Assembly: GCF_013488225.1 (NCBI RefSeq)
Contig: NZ_CP041238.1
Coordinates: forward strand, 4,066,501 to 4,130,500
Length of the DNA stretch: 64,000 nt
Direction of reading: 5' to 3'
Source: Sinorhizobium mexicanum
GTDB lineage: Bacteria; Pseudomonadota; Alphaproteobacteria; Rhizobiales; Rhizobiaceae
The notes beneath the pieces were generated by a model. The model did no database searches. It had not been told where the DNA came from and saw nothing but the letters and a program-made list of their open reading frames with translations. Of this stretch, positions 44,951-54,892 are shown in pieces. A program made the translations under genes and the position numbers. How positions within the stretch are numbered: position 1 is the first letter of the stretch; the number at the start of each line of letters is the position of its first letter.

Positions 44951-46375
44951 ATGACGCGCCGAGAAAAAAGTGCCGATTTGAGATGGGCGGCGCGTCGGAT
45001 CGGACGCGGTGCCGCGGCATTGGCCGTTCTCCTCGGCGTAATCGCGTCGGCTGCTGCCCAGGATGGAACCGTCGCGGCTCCCGCCGGCGCGCCGTCGAGC
45101 GAACAGGGACCGCCAGACCCCGCCGCCGATCTGGCGCTGCGGCGCGACAGCACGCGCAGCGAGCTCGACGCGCTTTCCAAGACCATTACCCTGTCGCGCG
45201 AGCGCTCCGAAGCGCTTGAGCAGACGATCGCCGAGATCGACAAGAGCAATGAGGGGCTCCGCGCTGCGATCGTCGACTCGGCAAGCAAACGGCGTGGGCT
45301 CGAGCAGCAGATTGCCGACGGCGAGAAGAAGCTCAACGACCTGCGCGTCAAAGAGGACGTGGTGCGGCGGTCGCTCCGTGCCCGACGTGGCATACTTGCC
45401 GAAGTGCTTGCCGCGCTGCAGCGCATGGGCCGAAATCCGCCGCCGGCCATCCTCGTTACGCCGGAGGACGCACTAGCCTCCGTTCGCAGTGCAATCCTCC
45501 TTGGCGCCGTCGTGCCGGAGATGCGCGAGCAGACCGACAGTCTCGTCGCCGATCTGAAAGCGCTCGCGAACATTCGCAGCGGCATCGGAAAACAGCGCGA
45601 GGAATTGACGGCGGCGATGACGGCCAACCTCGAGGAAGAGCGTCGCATGTCGATGCTGGTCACCGAGAAGGAAAAGCTGCGGCAGCAGAATGCGAACGAA
45701 CTTGCGGTCGAGCAGCGCAAGGCCCGTGAACTGGCCTCGCAGGCAACCAACCTCGAAGGATTGATTTCGTCGCTCGAGACCGAGATCTCCTCGGTGCGGG
45801 ACGCCGCTGCGGCCGCTCGCGCGCAAGAAGAGGAGCGCCGGCGGATGAGCGAGGCCGAGCGCGAAGAGGCCCGCGAGATCGCCCGCAACGCGGTGCCCGA
45901 CAAAAACCGCATTGCGCCCGCATACGTATTTTCGGAGTTGCGGGAGAGGCTTGCCTATCCCGTCGCGGGGTCAATCCTGCGGCAGTTTGGCGATGCAGAC
46001 GGCACCGGGCACTCGCTGCAGGGCATCATGCTGGAAACCAATGCAGGCGCGCTGGTGACAACGCCGGCGGATGGGTGGATCGTCTACGCGGGAAATTTCC
46101 GCAGCTACGGGCAGATGATCATTCTCAATCCCGGCGATGGGTACCATATCGTTCTGTCGGGAATGGAAAATGTCAGTGTCCGGCCGGGACAGTTCGTCGT
46201 GGCTGGGGAGCCCTTGGCGACGATGGGTGCAAAAAGAGTGGCGAGTGCGGCGGCCTTGGCGCTGGAAACTGACAGGCCGACGCTTTACATTGAATTCCGA
46301 AAAGACGGAAAACCGGTCGATTCCCGACCGTGGTGGTCCGCAGCAGAGGTTGGAAAGGCGCGAAATGATACGTAG
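44951..46375 (+). CDS. envC: EnvC-like murein hydrolase activator
   Basis: The 474-residue exported protein has a signal/anchor segment (AAALAVLLGVIASAAAQ), a long coiled coil (about 45-300, e.g. LRRDSTRSELDALSKTITLS) and a C-terminal LytM/M23 domain (about 345-465). The LytM domain lacks the zinc ligands expected of an active peptidase: HSLQGIML has no Asp and YHIVLSGM has one His of the HxH. This is the degenerate form that activates amidases for septal peptidoglycan splitting. ATG 44951 is preferred. It overlaps ctpA by 11 bases. Confidence 0.88.
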   Translation: MTRREKSADLRWAARRIGRGAAALAVLLGVIASAAAQDGTVAAPAGAPSSEQGPPDPAADLALRRDSTRSELDALSKTITLSRERSEALEQTIAEIDKSNEGLRAAIVDSASKRRGLEQQIADGEKKLNDLRVKEDVVRRSLRARRGILAEVLAALQRMGRNPPPAILVTPEDALASVRSAILLGAVVPEMREQTDSLVADLKALANIRSGIGKQREELTAAMTANLEEERRMSMLVTEKEKLRQQNANELAVEQRKARELASQATNLEGLISSLETEISSVRDAAAAARAQEEERRRMSEAEREEAREIARNAVPDKNRIAPAYVFSELRERLAYPVAGSILRQFGDADGTGHSLQGIMLETNAGALVTTPADGWIVYAGNFRSYGQMIILNPGDGYHIVLSGMENVSVRPGQFVVAGEPLATMGAKRVASAAALALETDRPTLYIEFRKDGKPVDSRPWWSAAEVGKARNDT

Positions 46376-47687
46376 AGCTTCACTTGTTCTGGTCGGGGCG
46401 CTGATGGGTGCGACGGCGATGGGCGTCGTCTATTCGGCTACCATTCCGGCCGTGGCAGCCAATTCGTCGACGTACCGCGAACTGGCGATTTTCGGCGACG
46501 TTTTCGAGCGCGTGCGGGCGCAGTATGTGACGCCCCCGCAGGATGACAAACTGATCGAGAATGCCATCAACGGCATGCTCTCCTCTCTCGACCCGCATTC
46601 GAGCTACATGAACTCGACGGACGCCGAGGATATGCGCACACAGACGCGCGGCGAATTCGGCGGCCTCGGCATCGAAGTGACGATGGAAGACGATCTCGTC
46701 AAGGTGACGAGCCCGATCGACGACACGCCCGCTGCGCGCGCCGGCGTGCTTGCCGGCGACTTCATCTCCAAGATTGACGGCCAGGACGTTCGCGGCCTGA
46801 AGCTCGAGGAAGCTGTCGACAAGATGCGCGGCGCCGTCGGCACGCCGATCAAGCTCACCATTCTGCGCAAGGGCGCGGAAAAGCCGATCGAGCTGACGAT
46901 CGTGCGCGACGTGATCGCCGTGCGTGCCGTGAAATACCGCACCGAAGGCGACGTCGGCTATCTGCGCGTCATCTCCTTCACCGAGAAGACCTTCGACGAC
47001 CTGAAGAAGGGTATCGAGAAGGTCAAGGCGGACGTTCCGGCGGACAAGCTGAAAGGCTACGTGCTTGACCTGCGCCTCAATCCGGGCGGTCTGCTCGACC
47101 AGGCGATCAATGTTTCGGACGCCTTCCTCGAGCGCGGCGAGGTCGTTTCGACCCGCGGCCGCAACCCGGACGAGACCCGCCGCTTCAATGCGACGCCGGG
47201 CGATCTCACCGACGGTAAGCCGGTCATCGTGCTCGTCAACGGCGGCTCGGCGTCGGCATCGGAAATCGTCGCCGGGGCGCTGCAGGATCTGAAGCGCGCC
47301 ACGGTGCTTGGTACGCGGTCCTTCGGCAAGGGCTCGGTCCAGACGATCATTCCGCTGGGCGACGCCGGCGCGCTGCGCCTGACGACGGCGCTCTACTACA
47401 CGCCCTCCGGCAAATCGATCCAGGGCACAGGCATCTCGCCGGACATCAAGGTCGAGCAGCCGCTGCCGCCGGAGCTTCTGGGCAAGGTGGAAGCGCAGGG
47501 CGAATCCGACTTGCGCGGCCACATCAAGGGCCAGAGCGAGGACGATGAGGGTTCCGGCTCCGTGGCTTACGTGCCGCCGGAAGCCAAGGATGATATCCAG
47601 CTCAACTATGCGCTCGATCTCCTGCGTGGCAAGAAGACGGATCCAACCTTCCCGGCCAATCCGGAGCAGGCCGAGCTCAAGAAGTAA
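46365..47687 (+). CDS. ctpA: C-terminal processing protease CtpA (S41)
   Basis: The 440-residue periplasmic protease has a signal anchor (ASLVLVGALMGATAMGVVYS), an N-terminal helical part, a PDZ domain (EFGGLGIEVTMEDDLVKVTS through LKLEEAVDKMRGAVG, about 100-180) and an S41 protease core. The catalytic Ser is in VNGGSASASEIVAGALQD (about 300) and the Lys in LGTRSFGKGSVQTII (about 325). Such enzymes trim envelope proteins, often controlling cell-wall hydrolases, which fits its overlap with envC. ATG 46365 lies in the envC reading frame overlap. Confidence 0.95.
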   Translation: MIRRASLVLVGALMGATAMGVVYSATIPAVAANSSTYRELAIFGDVFERVRAQYVTPPQDDKLIENAINGMLSSLDPHSSYMNSTDAEDMRTQTRGEFGGLGIEVTMEDDLVKVTSPIDDTPAARAGVLAGDFISKIDGQDVRGLKLEEAVDKMRGAVGTPIKLTILRKGAEKPIELTIVRDVIAVRAVKYRTEGDVGYLRVISFTEKTFDDLKKGIEKVKADVPADKLKGYVLDLRLNPGGLLDQAINVSDAFLERGEVVSTRGRNPDETRRFNATPGDLTDGKPVIVLVNGGSASASEIVAGALQDLKRATVLGTRSFGKGSVQTIIPLGDAGALRLTTALYYTPSGKSIQGTGISPDIKVEQPLPPELLGKVEAQGESDLRGHIKGQSEDDEGSGSVAYVPPEAKDDIQLNYALDLLRGKKTDPTFPANPEQAELKK

Positions 47688-47717
47688 GCCAGCAGAATCG
47701 AGAAATTCGTCAACATG

Positions 47718-47748
47718 GGCGCCGGGCTGTTCAACCCGGCGCCTTTAT
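47718..47748 (+). terminator. Terminator after ctpA
   Basis: GGCGCCGGG and CCCGGCGCC pair in a nine-bp stem with an eight-base loop, followed by TTTATATT. It ends the envC-ctpA operon. Confidence 0.8.
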
Positions 47749-47842
47749 ATTATGCAACGGTAATGGCCCGCGAGAATCTGATGATTCTTCGTGAGCGGCA
47801 GTCCATCACCGGTAATTTCCTTCAGGTCGACCGAGGCTCCGT

Positions 47843-49060
47843 TTGGGAACCGATCTCCATGCCCCACTTGGCCAGAACCGGAAGGTGAGGCCCGCGCGTC
47901 GGCGCGACTTCCGCAGATCCCTCGGCTATGCGCTGATCAGCCTCTGTGCAGCCACCGTCGTCAGCCTTTCCGCCTGGAGCGCCTTATCGCCCGATGGACT
48001 TACCCATGCGCCCGAGCCTCCGGAACTTGCCTCAAAAGAGGCCGCATCGGCTGGAGAGACATCGGCAACTGCCGGAAAGGCTGATGCCGCCGGAAGGCGG
48101 AAAAGTCCTCTTCGCCCGGACGGCGCACTTTCCGGCGCCCATGTCGAAGAGATGCTGACCAACGACGGGGCGGCGGTGACGAAATACACGCCGCGATCAC
48201 GCGAAAGCGACGGCCCGGCATTCATCAAAGTCGGAGCCGTCCGCGGCCAGGATCCGCGCATGGCGGCGCTGCCGAACGACGACCTTTTGGAGGACAGCCC
48301 GCTGGGCCGACTGCCGATCGCCGGTCCGGATGGGCTTAGGCCGATGGATCAGTATGCGCGGCCGTGGTCGGGCGCGCGAGGCACCCGCATTGCGCTGGTC
48401 TTGGGCGGGCTCGGCCTCAGCCAGACCGGAACGCAGCGGGCGATCCGCGACCTCCCACCGGAGGTGACGCTTGCCTTTGCCGCCGCCGGCAACAGCCTGC
48501 AGCGCTGGATGCAGGACGCGCGACGCGACGGCCATGAGATCCTGCTGCAGATTCCGATGGAGCCGTTCGACTATCCGGACAATGATCCTGGCCCGCACGC
48601 GCTCCGCGTTTCATTGAGCGCCACGAAGAACCTCGCCGAACTGCACCGGAGCATGGGTCAGATCACCAACTATACCGGCATCATGAACTATCTCGGCGGA
48701 CGCTTCCTCTCCGACGCCGATGCGCTGGAGCCGGTGATGCGCGACCTCGGCAAGCGCGGATTGCTCTTTCTCGACGACGGCACATCGGCGCAATCTCTCT
48801 CGGGCACTTTGGCCGGCGCCTTCGACGTTCCGCATGGCTTTGCCGATGTCATCGTCGACAGCGAGCTCAGCCGCGGCGCGATCCTGCGCAAGCTCGACGA
48901 ACTGGAGCGCGTCGCAAGGCGCAACGGCACGGCGATCGGTGTCGCCTCCGCCTTCGAGGAAAGCGTGGCGGCAATCTCCGAATGGATGCAGGAGGCCGGC
49001 GGGCGCGGCATCGAATTCGTCGGCGTTTCGGCGCTCGTCAAGGATCCGCAACAAAAGTGA
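47843..49060 (+). CDS. Divergent polysaccharide deacetylase family protein
   Basis: The 405-residue protein has one N-terminal membrane segment (LGYALISLCAATVVSLSAWS), an acidic/Ala-rich linker and a C-terminal domain (from TRIALVLGGLGLSQTGTQRA) that matches the divergent polysaccharide deacetylase (DUF610) group. Recognisable blocks are LLQIPMEPFDYPDNDPGPHA and NYTGIMNYLGGRFLSDADAL. Its active-site metal ligands are unclear, so deacetylase activity is not assured. It follows ctpA and precedes rppH as in other Rhizobiales. Translation appears to start at a TTG. Confidence 0.85.
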   Translation: MGTDLHAPLGQNRKVRPARRRDFRRSLGYALISLCAATVVSLSAWSALSPDGLTHAPEPPELASKEAASAGETSATAGKADAAGRRKSPLRPDGALSGAHVEEMLTNDGAAVTKYTPRSRESDGPAFIKVGAVRGQDPRMAALPNDDLLEDSPLGRLPIAGPDGLRPMDQYARPWSGARGTRIALVLGGLGLSQTGTQRAIRDLPPEVTLAFAAAGNSLQRWMQDARRDGHEILLQIPMEPFDYPDNDPGPHALRVSLSATKNLAELHRSMGQITNYTGIMNYLGGRFLSDADALEPVMRDLGKRGLLFLDDGTSAQSLSGTLAGAFDVPHGFADVIVDSELSRGAILRKLDELERVARRNGTAIGVASAFEESVAAISEWMQEAGGRGIEFVGVSALVKDPQQK

Positions 49061-49146
49061 GATAAGCGGGGCGAAACAGGGCGCGATCTCCAAACGGGCC
49101 GCCGTATCGCTACGACATTGCATCGGGTCATGCGGGTTGGCAACGC

Positions 49147-49247
49147 CTACAGCGCCGCGCGTCTTATCAGACGCGCCAAGGACGCTGTAGCACTTTGAAT
49201 CGCTGCATGTTTTGTCCTTAAGTCGACTACGATTTAAGGAAACATGC
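49147..49247. repeat. Module B mosaic repeat
   Basis: A full copy beginning CTACAGCGCCGCGCGTCTTA and containing two hairpins, a GCGTC/GACGC pair and a TTAAGTCGACTACGATTTAA pair, then AACATGCAG. It lies between the deacetylase gene and rppH. Confidence 0.75.
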
Positions 49248-49274
49248 AGCGGGGACGACAGAAGGGAAATCAGT

Positions 49275-49802
49275 ATGAGCAAGGACAAAAGCAAGGTCGT
49301 GAAGGCGGAAGACCTGCCCTACCGGCCCTGCGTCGGCGTCATGGTCCTGAACCGAGAAGGCCTTGTCTGGGCCGGGCATCGGATCGCCGTCGGCAATTCG
49401 GAATATGATGGCTCGCCGCAACAGTGGCAGATGCCCCAGGGCGGGATCGACAAGGGTGAGGATCCGCTCAAGGCCGCTTACCGGGAACTCTACGAGGAGA
49501 CCGGCATTCGCTCGGTTTCACTGCTCGCCGAAGCGCCGAACTGGATCAACTACGATCTGCCACCGCAGTTGATAGGAATCGGCCTCAAAGGCAAATACCG
49601 CGGGCAGACACAGCGCTGGTACGCCTTCCGCTTCGAAGGCGAGGAAAGCGAAATCGCCATCAACCCACCGCCCGGCGGCCACGATCCGGAATTCGATGCG
49701 TGGGAGTGGAAGCCGATGCACGAATTGCCGCATCTGATCGTGCCCTTCAAGCGCAAGGTCTATGAAGAGGTCGTTGCGACCTTTTCCCGTCTGGTGCGCT
49801 AA
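49275..49802 (+). CDS. rppH: RNA pyrophosphohydrolase RppH
   Basis: RppH removes pyrophosphate from the 5' end of mRNA and starts its decay. The 175-residue protein has the Nudix box beginning at [20 protein letters not shown] and ending TGI (about 56-78), with [20 protein letters not shown] before it and [11 protein letters not shown] after. ATG 49275 has a GAAGGGAAA site. The length matches RppH of other alphaproteobacteria. Confidence 0.94.
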   Translation: MSKDKSKVVKAEDLPYRPCVGVMVLNREGLVWAGHRIAVGNSEYDGSPQQWQMPQGGIDKGEDPLKAAYRELYEETGIRSVSLLAEAPNWINYDLPPQLIGIGLKGKYRGQTQRWYAFRFEGEESEIAINPPPGGHDPEFDAWEWKPMHELPHLIVPFKRKVYEEVVATFSRLVR

Positions 49803-50479
49803 TGCATGTCGCCCAAAAATGTGCAGCGGTTTTGGGACAACGACATGCATGAAAGCAATGACCTACAGCGCCGCGCGTCTTTTCAGACGCGCAAAGGACG
49901 CTGTAGCACTTTGAATTGCTGCATGTCTTTGTCCTTTAATCGGCTACGATTAAAGGCGACATGCAGTAGCGCATCGGCCCGAAAATCGGAATCGATTTTC
50001 GGAAAGCACGATGCGTAGATTCAAAGACTTACAGCGTCCTTTGTGCGTCCTGATGGACGCACGGCGCTGTAAAGTAAAGCGCGTCGCATGAGGCCGTTTG
50101 AACGCGACGCGCTTTAAAAGGTTCTCCGCCCGCATCTGCCCCTGCCGCCACGTTCTCCCGCAAGCGGGGAAGGGCGATGCCACCCCCCTGCTCACGTCAC
50201 CCGCAGCATCGCGCGCGCCTCATCGGGCGCGCACAAAAAGCCGTCGCACCTCGAATTGCCGCACCGCCGGCGTCCCCCTCGCCCGCGGGGGTTAGGTGAG
50301 GAGCCAGGTTGCCCCCGATATTTGATTGACGAGCGAAGAGAAAGCGCCGCGTTTGGTTGCGCGGCGCGGGCAATTCGCTACAGCGCCGTGCGTCTTTTCA
50401 GACGCACAAGGACGCTGTAGCTTTTGAATTGCTGCATGTTTTGTCCTTAAACCGGTTACGGTTCAGGGAAACATGCAGT
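49802..50479. repeat. Dense cluster of mosaic repeats (modules A, B, C and RIME-like)
   Basis: This 680-base gap holds no gene. In order it has module A (49802-49850), module B (49863-49967), a hairpin unit GCGTCCTTTGTGCGTCC / GGACGCACGGCGCTG (50029-50071), module C (50079-50117), a RIME-like GC-rich unit (about 50145-50310) and a second module B (50381-50479). The order suggests serial insertion of small palindromic elements. Confidence 0.75.
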
Positions 50480-50487
50480 GGGCTGCG

Positions 50488-50973
50488 CTATTCGGCTTCG
50501 TCGGCCGAGGCAGCGTTGAGCTGACCGTACTTCTGCTCGCCGATCTTCTCGAGAAGATCGATCTGCGTCTCGAGGAAGTCGATATGGCCCTCTTCGTCGG
50601 CGAGCAGTTCCTCGAAGAGCTTCATGGAGACATAGTCTCCGGCGTCATGACAGATGTCGCGGGATTTCTTGTAGGCCGTGCGGGCGTCGTATTCACCGGC
50701 AAGGTCGGCCTTGAGCACTTCCTTGACGTTCTGCCCGATCCGCAGCGGCGCGACCGTCTGCAGGTTGGGATGGCCTTCGAGGAAGATGATGCGTGCGATG
50801 AGCTTGTCGGCGTGGTGCATTTCCTCGATGGATTCGGCACGCTCCTTCTTTGCCAGAAGCGTGTACCCCCAGTCTTCGAGGAGGCGGTAATGCAGCCAGT
50901 ACTGGTTGACGGCGCCGAGTTCGAGATAGAGCGCTTCGTTAAGCTGCTCGATGACCTTTTTGTCGCCTTTCAA
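50488..50973 (-). CDS. bfr: Bacterioferritin
   Basis: Bacterioferritin stores iron as a 24-mer with haem. The 161-residue protein has the diiron ligands in [18 protein letters not shown] (also the haem Met) and [11 protein letters not shown], and the expected four-helix pattern. The TTG start at 50973 was chosen because GGAGG lies eight bases upstream and the length then matches the family exactly; an ATG at 50997 would add eight residues. It overlaps bfd by 35 bases and shares its promoter. Confidence 0.94.
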   Translation of the reverse strand: MKGDKKVIEQLNEALYLELGAVNQYWLHYRLLEDWGYTLLAKKERAESIEEMHHADKLIARIIFLEGHPNLQTVAPLRIGQNVKEVLKADLAGEYDARTAYKKSRDICHDAGDYVSMKLFEELLADEEGHIDFLETQIDLLEKIGEQKYGQLNAASADEAE

Positions 50974-51250
50974 GATCCGCCCTCCGGTTTTCCTCATGGA
51001 ATTGTTTTAGGCGGATCATGAAATCAAATATCTCGGCTTCCGTCGAGTCGCGACGGGCGTGATATTCTTCGGTGGTACGGATGATGATGTCGACGACATT
51101 CGGGAAGCAGCCGCAGCAACGGCCGCGTTTTTCCATCGCGTGATAGACCTTCGCCGGCACGATCAACTGCCAACAATCTTGGTCAAGCAGGCTGATGATC
51201 GTGTCTTCGATCTCTTTTTCGGTGATGAAATTGCAGCTGCAAACCAGCAT
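50939..51250 (-). CDS. bfd: Bacterioferritin-associated ferredoxin
   Basis: Bfd is a [2Fe-2S] ferredoxin that helps release iron from bacterioferritin. The 103-residue product starts [19 protein letters not shown] and has the cluster cysteines in CSC and [11 protein letters not shown], the latter matching the C-x2-C motif of the family. The tail (about 65-103) is longer and more charged than in the E. coli protein. It leads the bfd-bfr pair, behind an iron-control palindrome at 51353-51367. Confidence 0.88.
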   Translation of the reverse strand: MLVCSCNFITEKEIEDTIISLLDQDCWQLIVPAKVYHAMEKRGRCCGCFPNVVDIIIRTTEEYHARRDSTEAEIFDFMIRLKQFHEENRRADLERRQKGHRAA

Positions 51251-51352
51251 CTCGTCTCGCCTATCAAACGCAACGCCCTGATTTCTCGCATAAAGCAAAA
51301 GAGGATATTTGCCGTCAAGAAAAAACTCCTCCCCGTAAAGTTGAGGGGTATA

Positions 51353-51367
51353 TTAGAGGCATTCTAA
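51353..51367. promoter_or_regulatory. Iron-control type palindrome upstream of bfd
   Basis: TTAGA-GGCAT-TCTAA is a perfect 5-bp inverted repeat about 100 bases upstream of the bfd start. It resembles the Irr/ICE consensus with TTAGA and TCTAA half-sites in rhizobia. Confidence 0.5.
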
Positions 51368-51538
51368 ACTTGAGGAAAACCATCGCATTTTCATTACATT
51401 AGCCGATTCTAAGGAGTCGTTTTTTCTTCCAGAACTTGCAATTTCGACCGGATCACCTGCGACATTTTTACACAGGCGCGGCCGAGGTGTCGCAAACCTC
51501 GTGAATTCACCAAGCCAATGGAGTGATCTCACTGGACC

Positions 51539-54500
51539 TCAGTGGAAGTTGCGCCCTTTCGGCATGACATCGGCCACCTCGGTTACCCCATCCCGGTGCT
51601 GGTCTGCACGGGCCGGCAGGGCCAGCCGCATTTGCTTGAGCGCCTTCTTTTCAGGGGCGTCGGCCGTCGGCCGCAAGGCCTCGTCCGCACGGTCGTTGGC
51701 GGCGAAGCGCCGTGCTTCATTGCGCAAGAGGCCAAGCATGGGCGTTATGTCTTCGATATGCTCGGCGACCACATGGATGACGCCGCTTTCGCTCTGCAAA
51801 CGGCCACGGACCTTCACAAGCCGCCCGCCCATCACTTGCGCCCGGTATTTCTTGAACATTTTTTCCCAGACGATGATGTTGGCAACGCCGGTCTCGTCCT
51901 CGATCGTCATGAAGATAACGCCCTTGGCTGACCCTGGGCGCTGGCGAACGAGCACAAGGCCAGCGACGGTGACCCTTCTTCCTGCGGCGGTCGCCGCCAG
52001 ATCGCGACTGGTCAAAATGCCTATTCGCGAGAAATCCTCCCGCATGAAGGAAACAGGGTGGGCCTTCAGCGAAAGCGTCAGATAGCGATAGTCGTTGATG
52101 ACATGTTCTCCAGGGAGCATGTGAGGCAACGTGACCGCCGGCTCGGCTCTCAGATCCGTGGAACCCGCGCCATCGAAAAGCGGCAGGCGCTCGACCGCAG
52201 ACGCCTCGTCCAGCGCCTTCACCGCCCAGAGGGCCGCCCGCCGATCGAGGCCGATGGATCGGAAGGCATCGGCATCCGCAAGACGTTCCAGAACGGACCG
52301 GGTAAGCCCCGAACGCATCCAGAGATCATGGACGGAGCGATATCCCCCGCCCCGACGCGCAACAAGCGCATCCATATCCTTTTGTCTTAGCCCTTTGACC
52401 AGCCTGAAACCGAGTCGAACCGCCTTTTGCGTCTTGATCACATTCTCCATTTCGGCATGACGCGGATGGATCGCCTTCTTGTCGAACGGGCCGCCACCTT
52501 CGAGCAGAGCGTCCCAGCTCGAGTGATTGATATCGACCGGCAACACCTTGACCCCGTGTTCGCGGGCATCGCGCACGAGTTGTGCAGGTGCATAAAAGCC
52601 CATCGGCTGCGAATTCAGGAGTGCCGCGCAGAAGATGTCCGGATAATAGGCCTTGAACCAGGACGAGGCATAGACGAGGGAGGCGAAGGAGGCGGCATGG
52701 CTTTCGGGAAAGCCGTATTCCCCGAAGCCTTCGATCTGTTTGAAGCAGCGCTCGGCAAAATCCCTCTCGTAACCATTCCTGACCATGCCATCGATCATTT
52801 TCTGTTTGAAGGTATGAATCGTGCCGGTCCGCTTGAAGGTCGCCATGGCGCGGCGGAGATGGTCCGCTTCGCTGGGCGAAAAGCCGGCAGCGGTGATCGC
52901 GATCTGCATCGCCTGTTCCTGGAACAGCGGCACGCCAAGCGTCCGGGCAAGGACCGGCCTCAACTCCGGTTTCGGAAAATCAAAAACGTTTTCACCTCTT
53001 CGCTGCGCCTCGCGTCGCTTCAGGTAGGGATGCACCATGTTGCCCTGGATCGGCCCCGGGCGGACGATCGCCACTTCGATCACCAGATCGTACATTTCGC
53101 GCGGCTGCAGGCGCGGCAGCATGCTCATCTGCGCGCGGCTTTCGATCTGGAAAACGCCGATCGTGTCGGCGCGGCAGATCATGTCGTAAACGGCCGGCTG
53201 ATGATCCTGATAGATTTCCGCGAGCTTCTTCGGCTCGCCGTAATGCGCCTCCAGAAGCTTGAAGGCCTTGGCGAGGCAGGTCAGCATGCCGAGCGCCAGC
53301 ACGTCGACCTTCAGGATCTTCAGATGGTCCAGGTCGTCCTTGTCCCATTCGATCATGTAACGGTCGGGCATGGCCGTGTTCATGATCGGCACCACCTCGT
53401 CGAGCCGGTCGCGGGTGATCACGAAGCCGCCGACATGCTGCGACAGGTGTCGCGGAAAGTTCAAGAGCAGGCTGGCATAGCCAAGAACGCGGCGGGTGAG
53501 CGGATCCGAAGCATCGAGACCCGCAGCCTTTGCCTGGTCCTCGGTGAAGGCCGAAGAGCTCCAGCCCCAGATCGGGCTCACGAGCGCCGACTGGACATCC
53601 TCCGAAAGGCCGAAGGCCTTGGCGACCTCGCGCCCGGCCGAGCGCGAGCGGTAGCTGATCACCGCGGCCGTCAGCCCGGCATGCTCCTTGCCATAGGTTC
53701 TGTAGATGTGCTGGATGACCTCCTCGCGCCGCTCGTGCTCGAAATCGACATCGATATCGGGCGGCTCGTCACGGTCGCGCGACAGGAACCGGTCGAAAAG
53801 CAGGGTGAACTTCTGCGGATCGACATCGGTGATGCCGAGGCAGAAGCAGACCGAGGAATTGGCCGCAGACCCCCGCCCCTGGCAAAGGATTTTCTCACTG
53901 CGGGCAAACTTCACCAGCTTATGCACGGTCAGGAAATAGGGCTCGTATTTCTTGTCGTTGATGAGTTCGAGCTCATATTCGATCTGCCGCTCCACCTTTT
54001 CCGGCACACCGGCAGGATAGCGTTCGGCCGCGCCTTCGGCGACAAGCCGCTTCAAGGTTTCGGCCGGCGTTTCGCCTTCGGCGTTTTCATCCGGATACTG
54101 GTGGCTGAGTTCGTCAAGGTTGAATGCGAGACGCTTGAAGACCTTGCGCGCATTGACGATCGCCTCGGGATAATCGCTGAAAAGCCGCGCCATTTCCTTC
54201 GGGCCTTTCAGGTGCCTTTCTGCATTCTTCTGCAGAAGGAAGCCGGCGCTGGCGACCGTCACATGTTCCCGAATGGCGGTGACGACATCCGCGAGCGGCC
54301 TGTATTGCGGATCATGGTAGAGCGCGTCATTGGTGGCCAGAAGCCGCACGCCGGCCTTCCGGGCGAGAGCGGCAAGAACGGCGAAATCATGCCGGTCGAA
54401 GCCGTCGTAACGCGGCGTCATTCCGAGATAGAGCCTGTTGCCCGCATGCTGTTGCAGCTTTTCCAGGATATTTCCAAGAAGGCCTGCGTCCGGTCGCCCC

Positions 54501-54892
54501 TCGCCCTGCATGACGATGAGGAGAAGATCCTCCTGCCACGCGAAAAGATCCGCGAGATAAAGCGTGCAGTCTCCTTTCTTCGAGCGCAGGTTTCCGGCGC
54601 TGAGCAGGCGGCACAGATGCCCCCACCCCCTCCTGTTTCTTGGATAGGCGAGGATATCCGGCGTGCCGTCGGCAAAAACCAGGCGCGCGCCCGGCCGGAA
54701 AGGATATCCCTCCACTTTTGCCTTGGCATGGGCCCGGACGACGCCCGCGACGCTGTTGCGATCGGCGATGCCGAGGCCGGCAAGCCCGACCTTCTTGGCA
54801 AAGACGATCATTTCCTCGGCGGGTGCCGCTCCTTCCAGGAAGGAAAAATTCGTGCGCGCGCCAAGCTCGTAGAAGGCAGGATCCGCGCTCAT
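51539..54892 (-). CDS. dnaE2: Error-prone DNA polymerase DnaE2 (ImuC)
   Basis: The 1117-residue protein is an alpha-subunit-like polymerase used for mutagenic translesion synthesis. It has an N-terminal PHP domain ([20 protein letters not shown]), the polymerase catalytic Asp pair in [17 protein letters not shown] (about 410), the [10 protein letters not shown] region and a C-terminal OB domain ([20 protein letters not shown]). Start ATG 54892 was chosen because the upstream residues in this frame are part of imuB, which it overlaps by four bases. It is the last gene of the imuA-imuB-dnaE2 operon. Confidence 0.96.
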   Translation of the reverse strand: MSADPAFYELGARTNFSFLEGAAPAEEMIVFAKKVGLAGLGIADRNSVAGVVRAHAKAKVEGYPFRPGARLVFADGTPDILAYPRNRRGWGHLCRLLSAGNLRSKKGDCTLYLADLFAWQEDLLLIVMQGEGRPDAGLLGNILEKLQQHAGNRLYLGMTPRYDGFDRHDFAVLAALARKAGVRLLATNDALYHDPQYRPLADVVTAIREHVTVASAGFLLQKNAERHLKGPKEMARLFSDYPEAIVNARKVFKRLAFNLDELSHQYPDENAEGETPAETLKRLVAEGAAERYPAGVPEKVERQIEYELELINDKKYEPYFLTVHKLVKFARSEKILCQGRGSAANSSVCFCLGITDVDPQKFTLLFDRFLSRDRDEPPDIDVDFEHERREEVIQHIYRTYGKEHAGLTAAVISYRSRSAGREVAKAFGLSEDVQSALVSPIWGWSSSAFTEDQAKAAGLDASDPLTRRVLGYASLLLNFPRHLSQHVGGFVITRDRLDEVVPIMNTAMPDRYMIEWDKDDLDHLKILKVDVLALGMLTCLAKAFKLLEAHYGEPKKLAEIYQDHQPAVYDMICRADTIGVFQIESRAQMSMLPRLQPREMYDLVIEVAIVRPGPIQGNMVHPYLKRREAQRRGENVFDFPKPELRPVLARTLGVPLFQEQAMQIAITAAGFSPSEADHLRRAMATFKRTGTIHTFKQKMIDGMVRNGYERDFAERCFKQIEGFGEYGFPESHAASFASLVYASSWFKAYYPDIFCAALLNSQPMGFYAPAQLVRDAREHGVKVLPVDINHSSWDALLEGGGPFDKKAIHPRHAEMENVIKTQKAVRLGFRLVKGLRQKDMDALVARRGGGYRSVHDLWMRSGLTRSVLERLADADAFRSIGLDRRAALWAVKALDEASAVERLPLFDGAGSTDLRAEPAVTLPHMLPGEHVINDYRYLTLSLKAHPVSFMREDFSRIGILTSRDLAATAAGRRVTVAGLVLVRQRPGSAKGVIFMTIEDETGVANIIVWEKMFKKYRAQVMGGRLVKVRGRLQSESGVIHVVAEHIEDITPMLGLLRNEARRFAANDRADEALRPTADAPEKKALKQMRLALPARADQHRDGVTEVADVMPKGRNFH

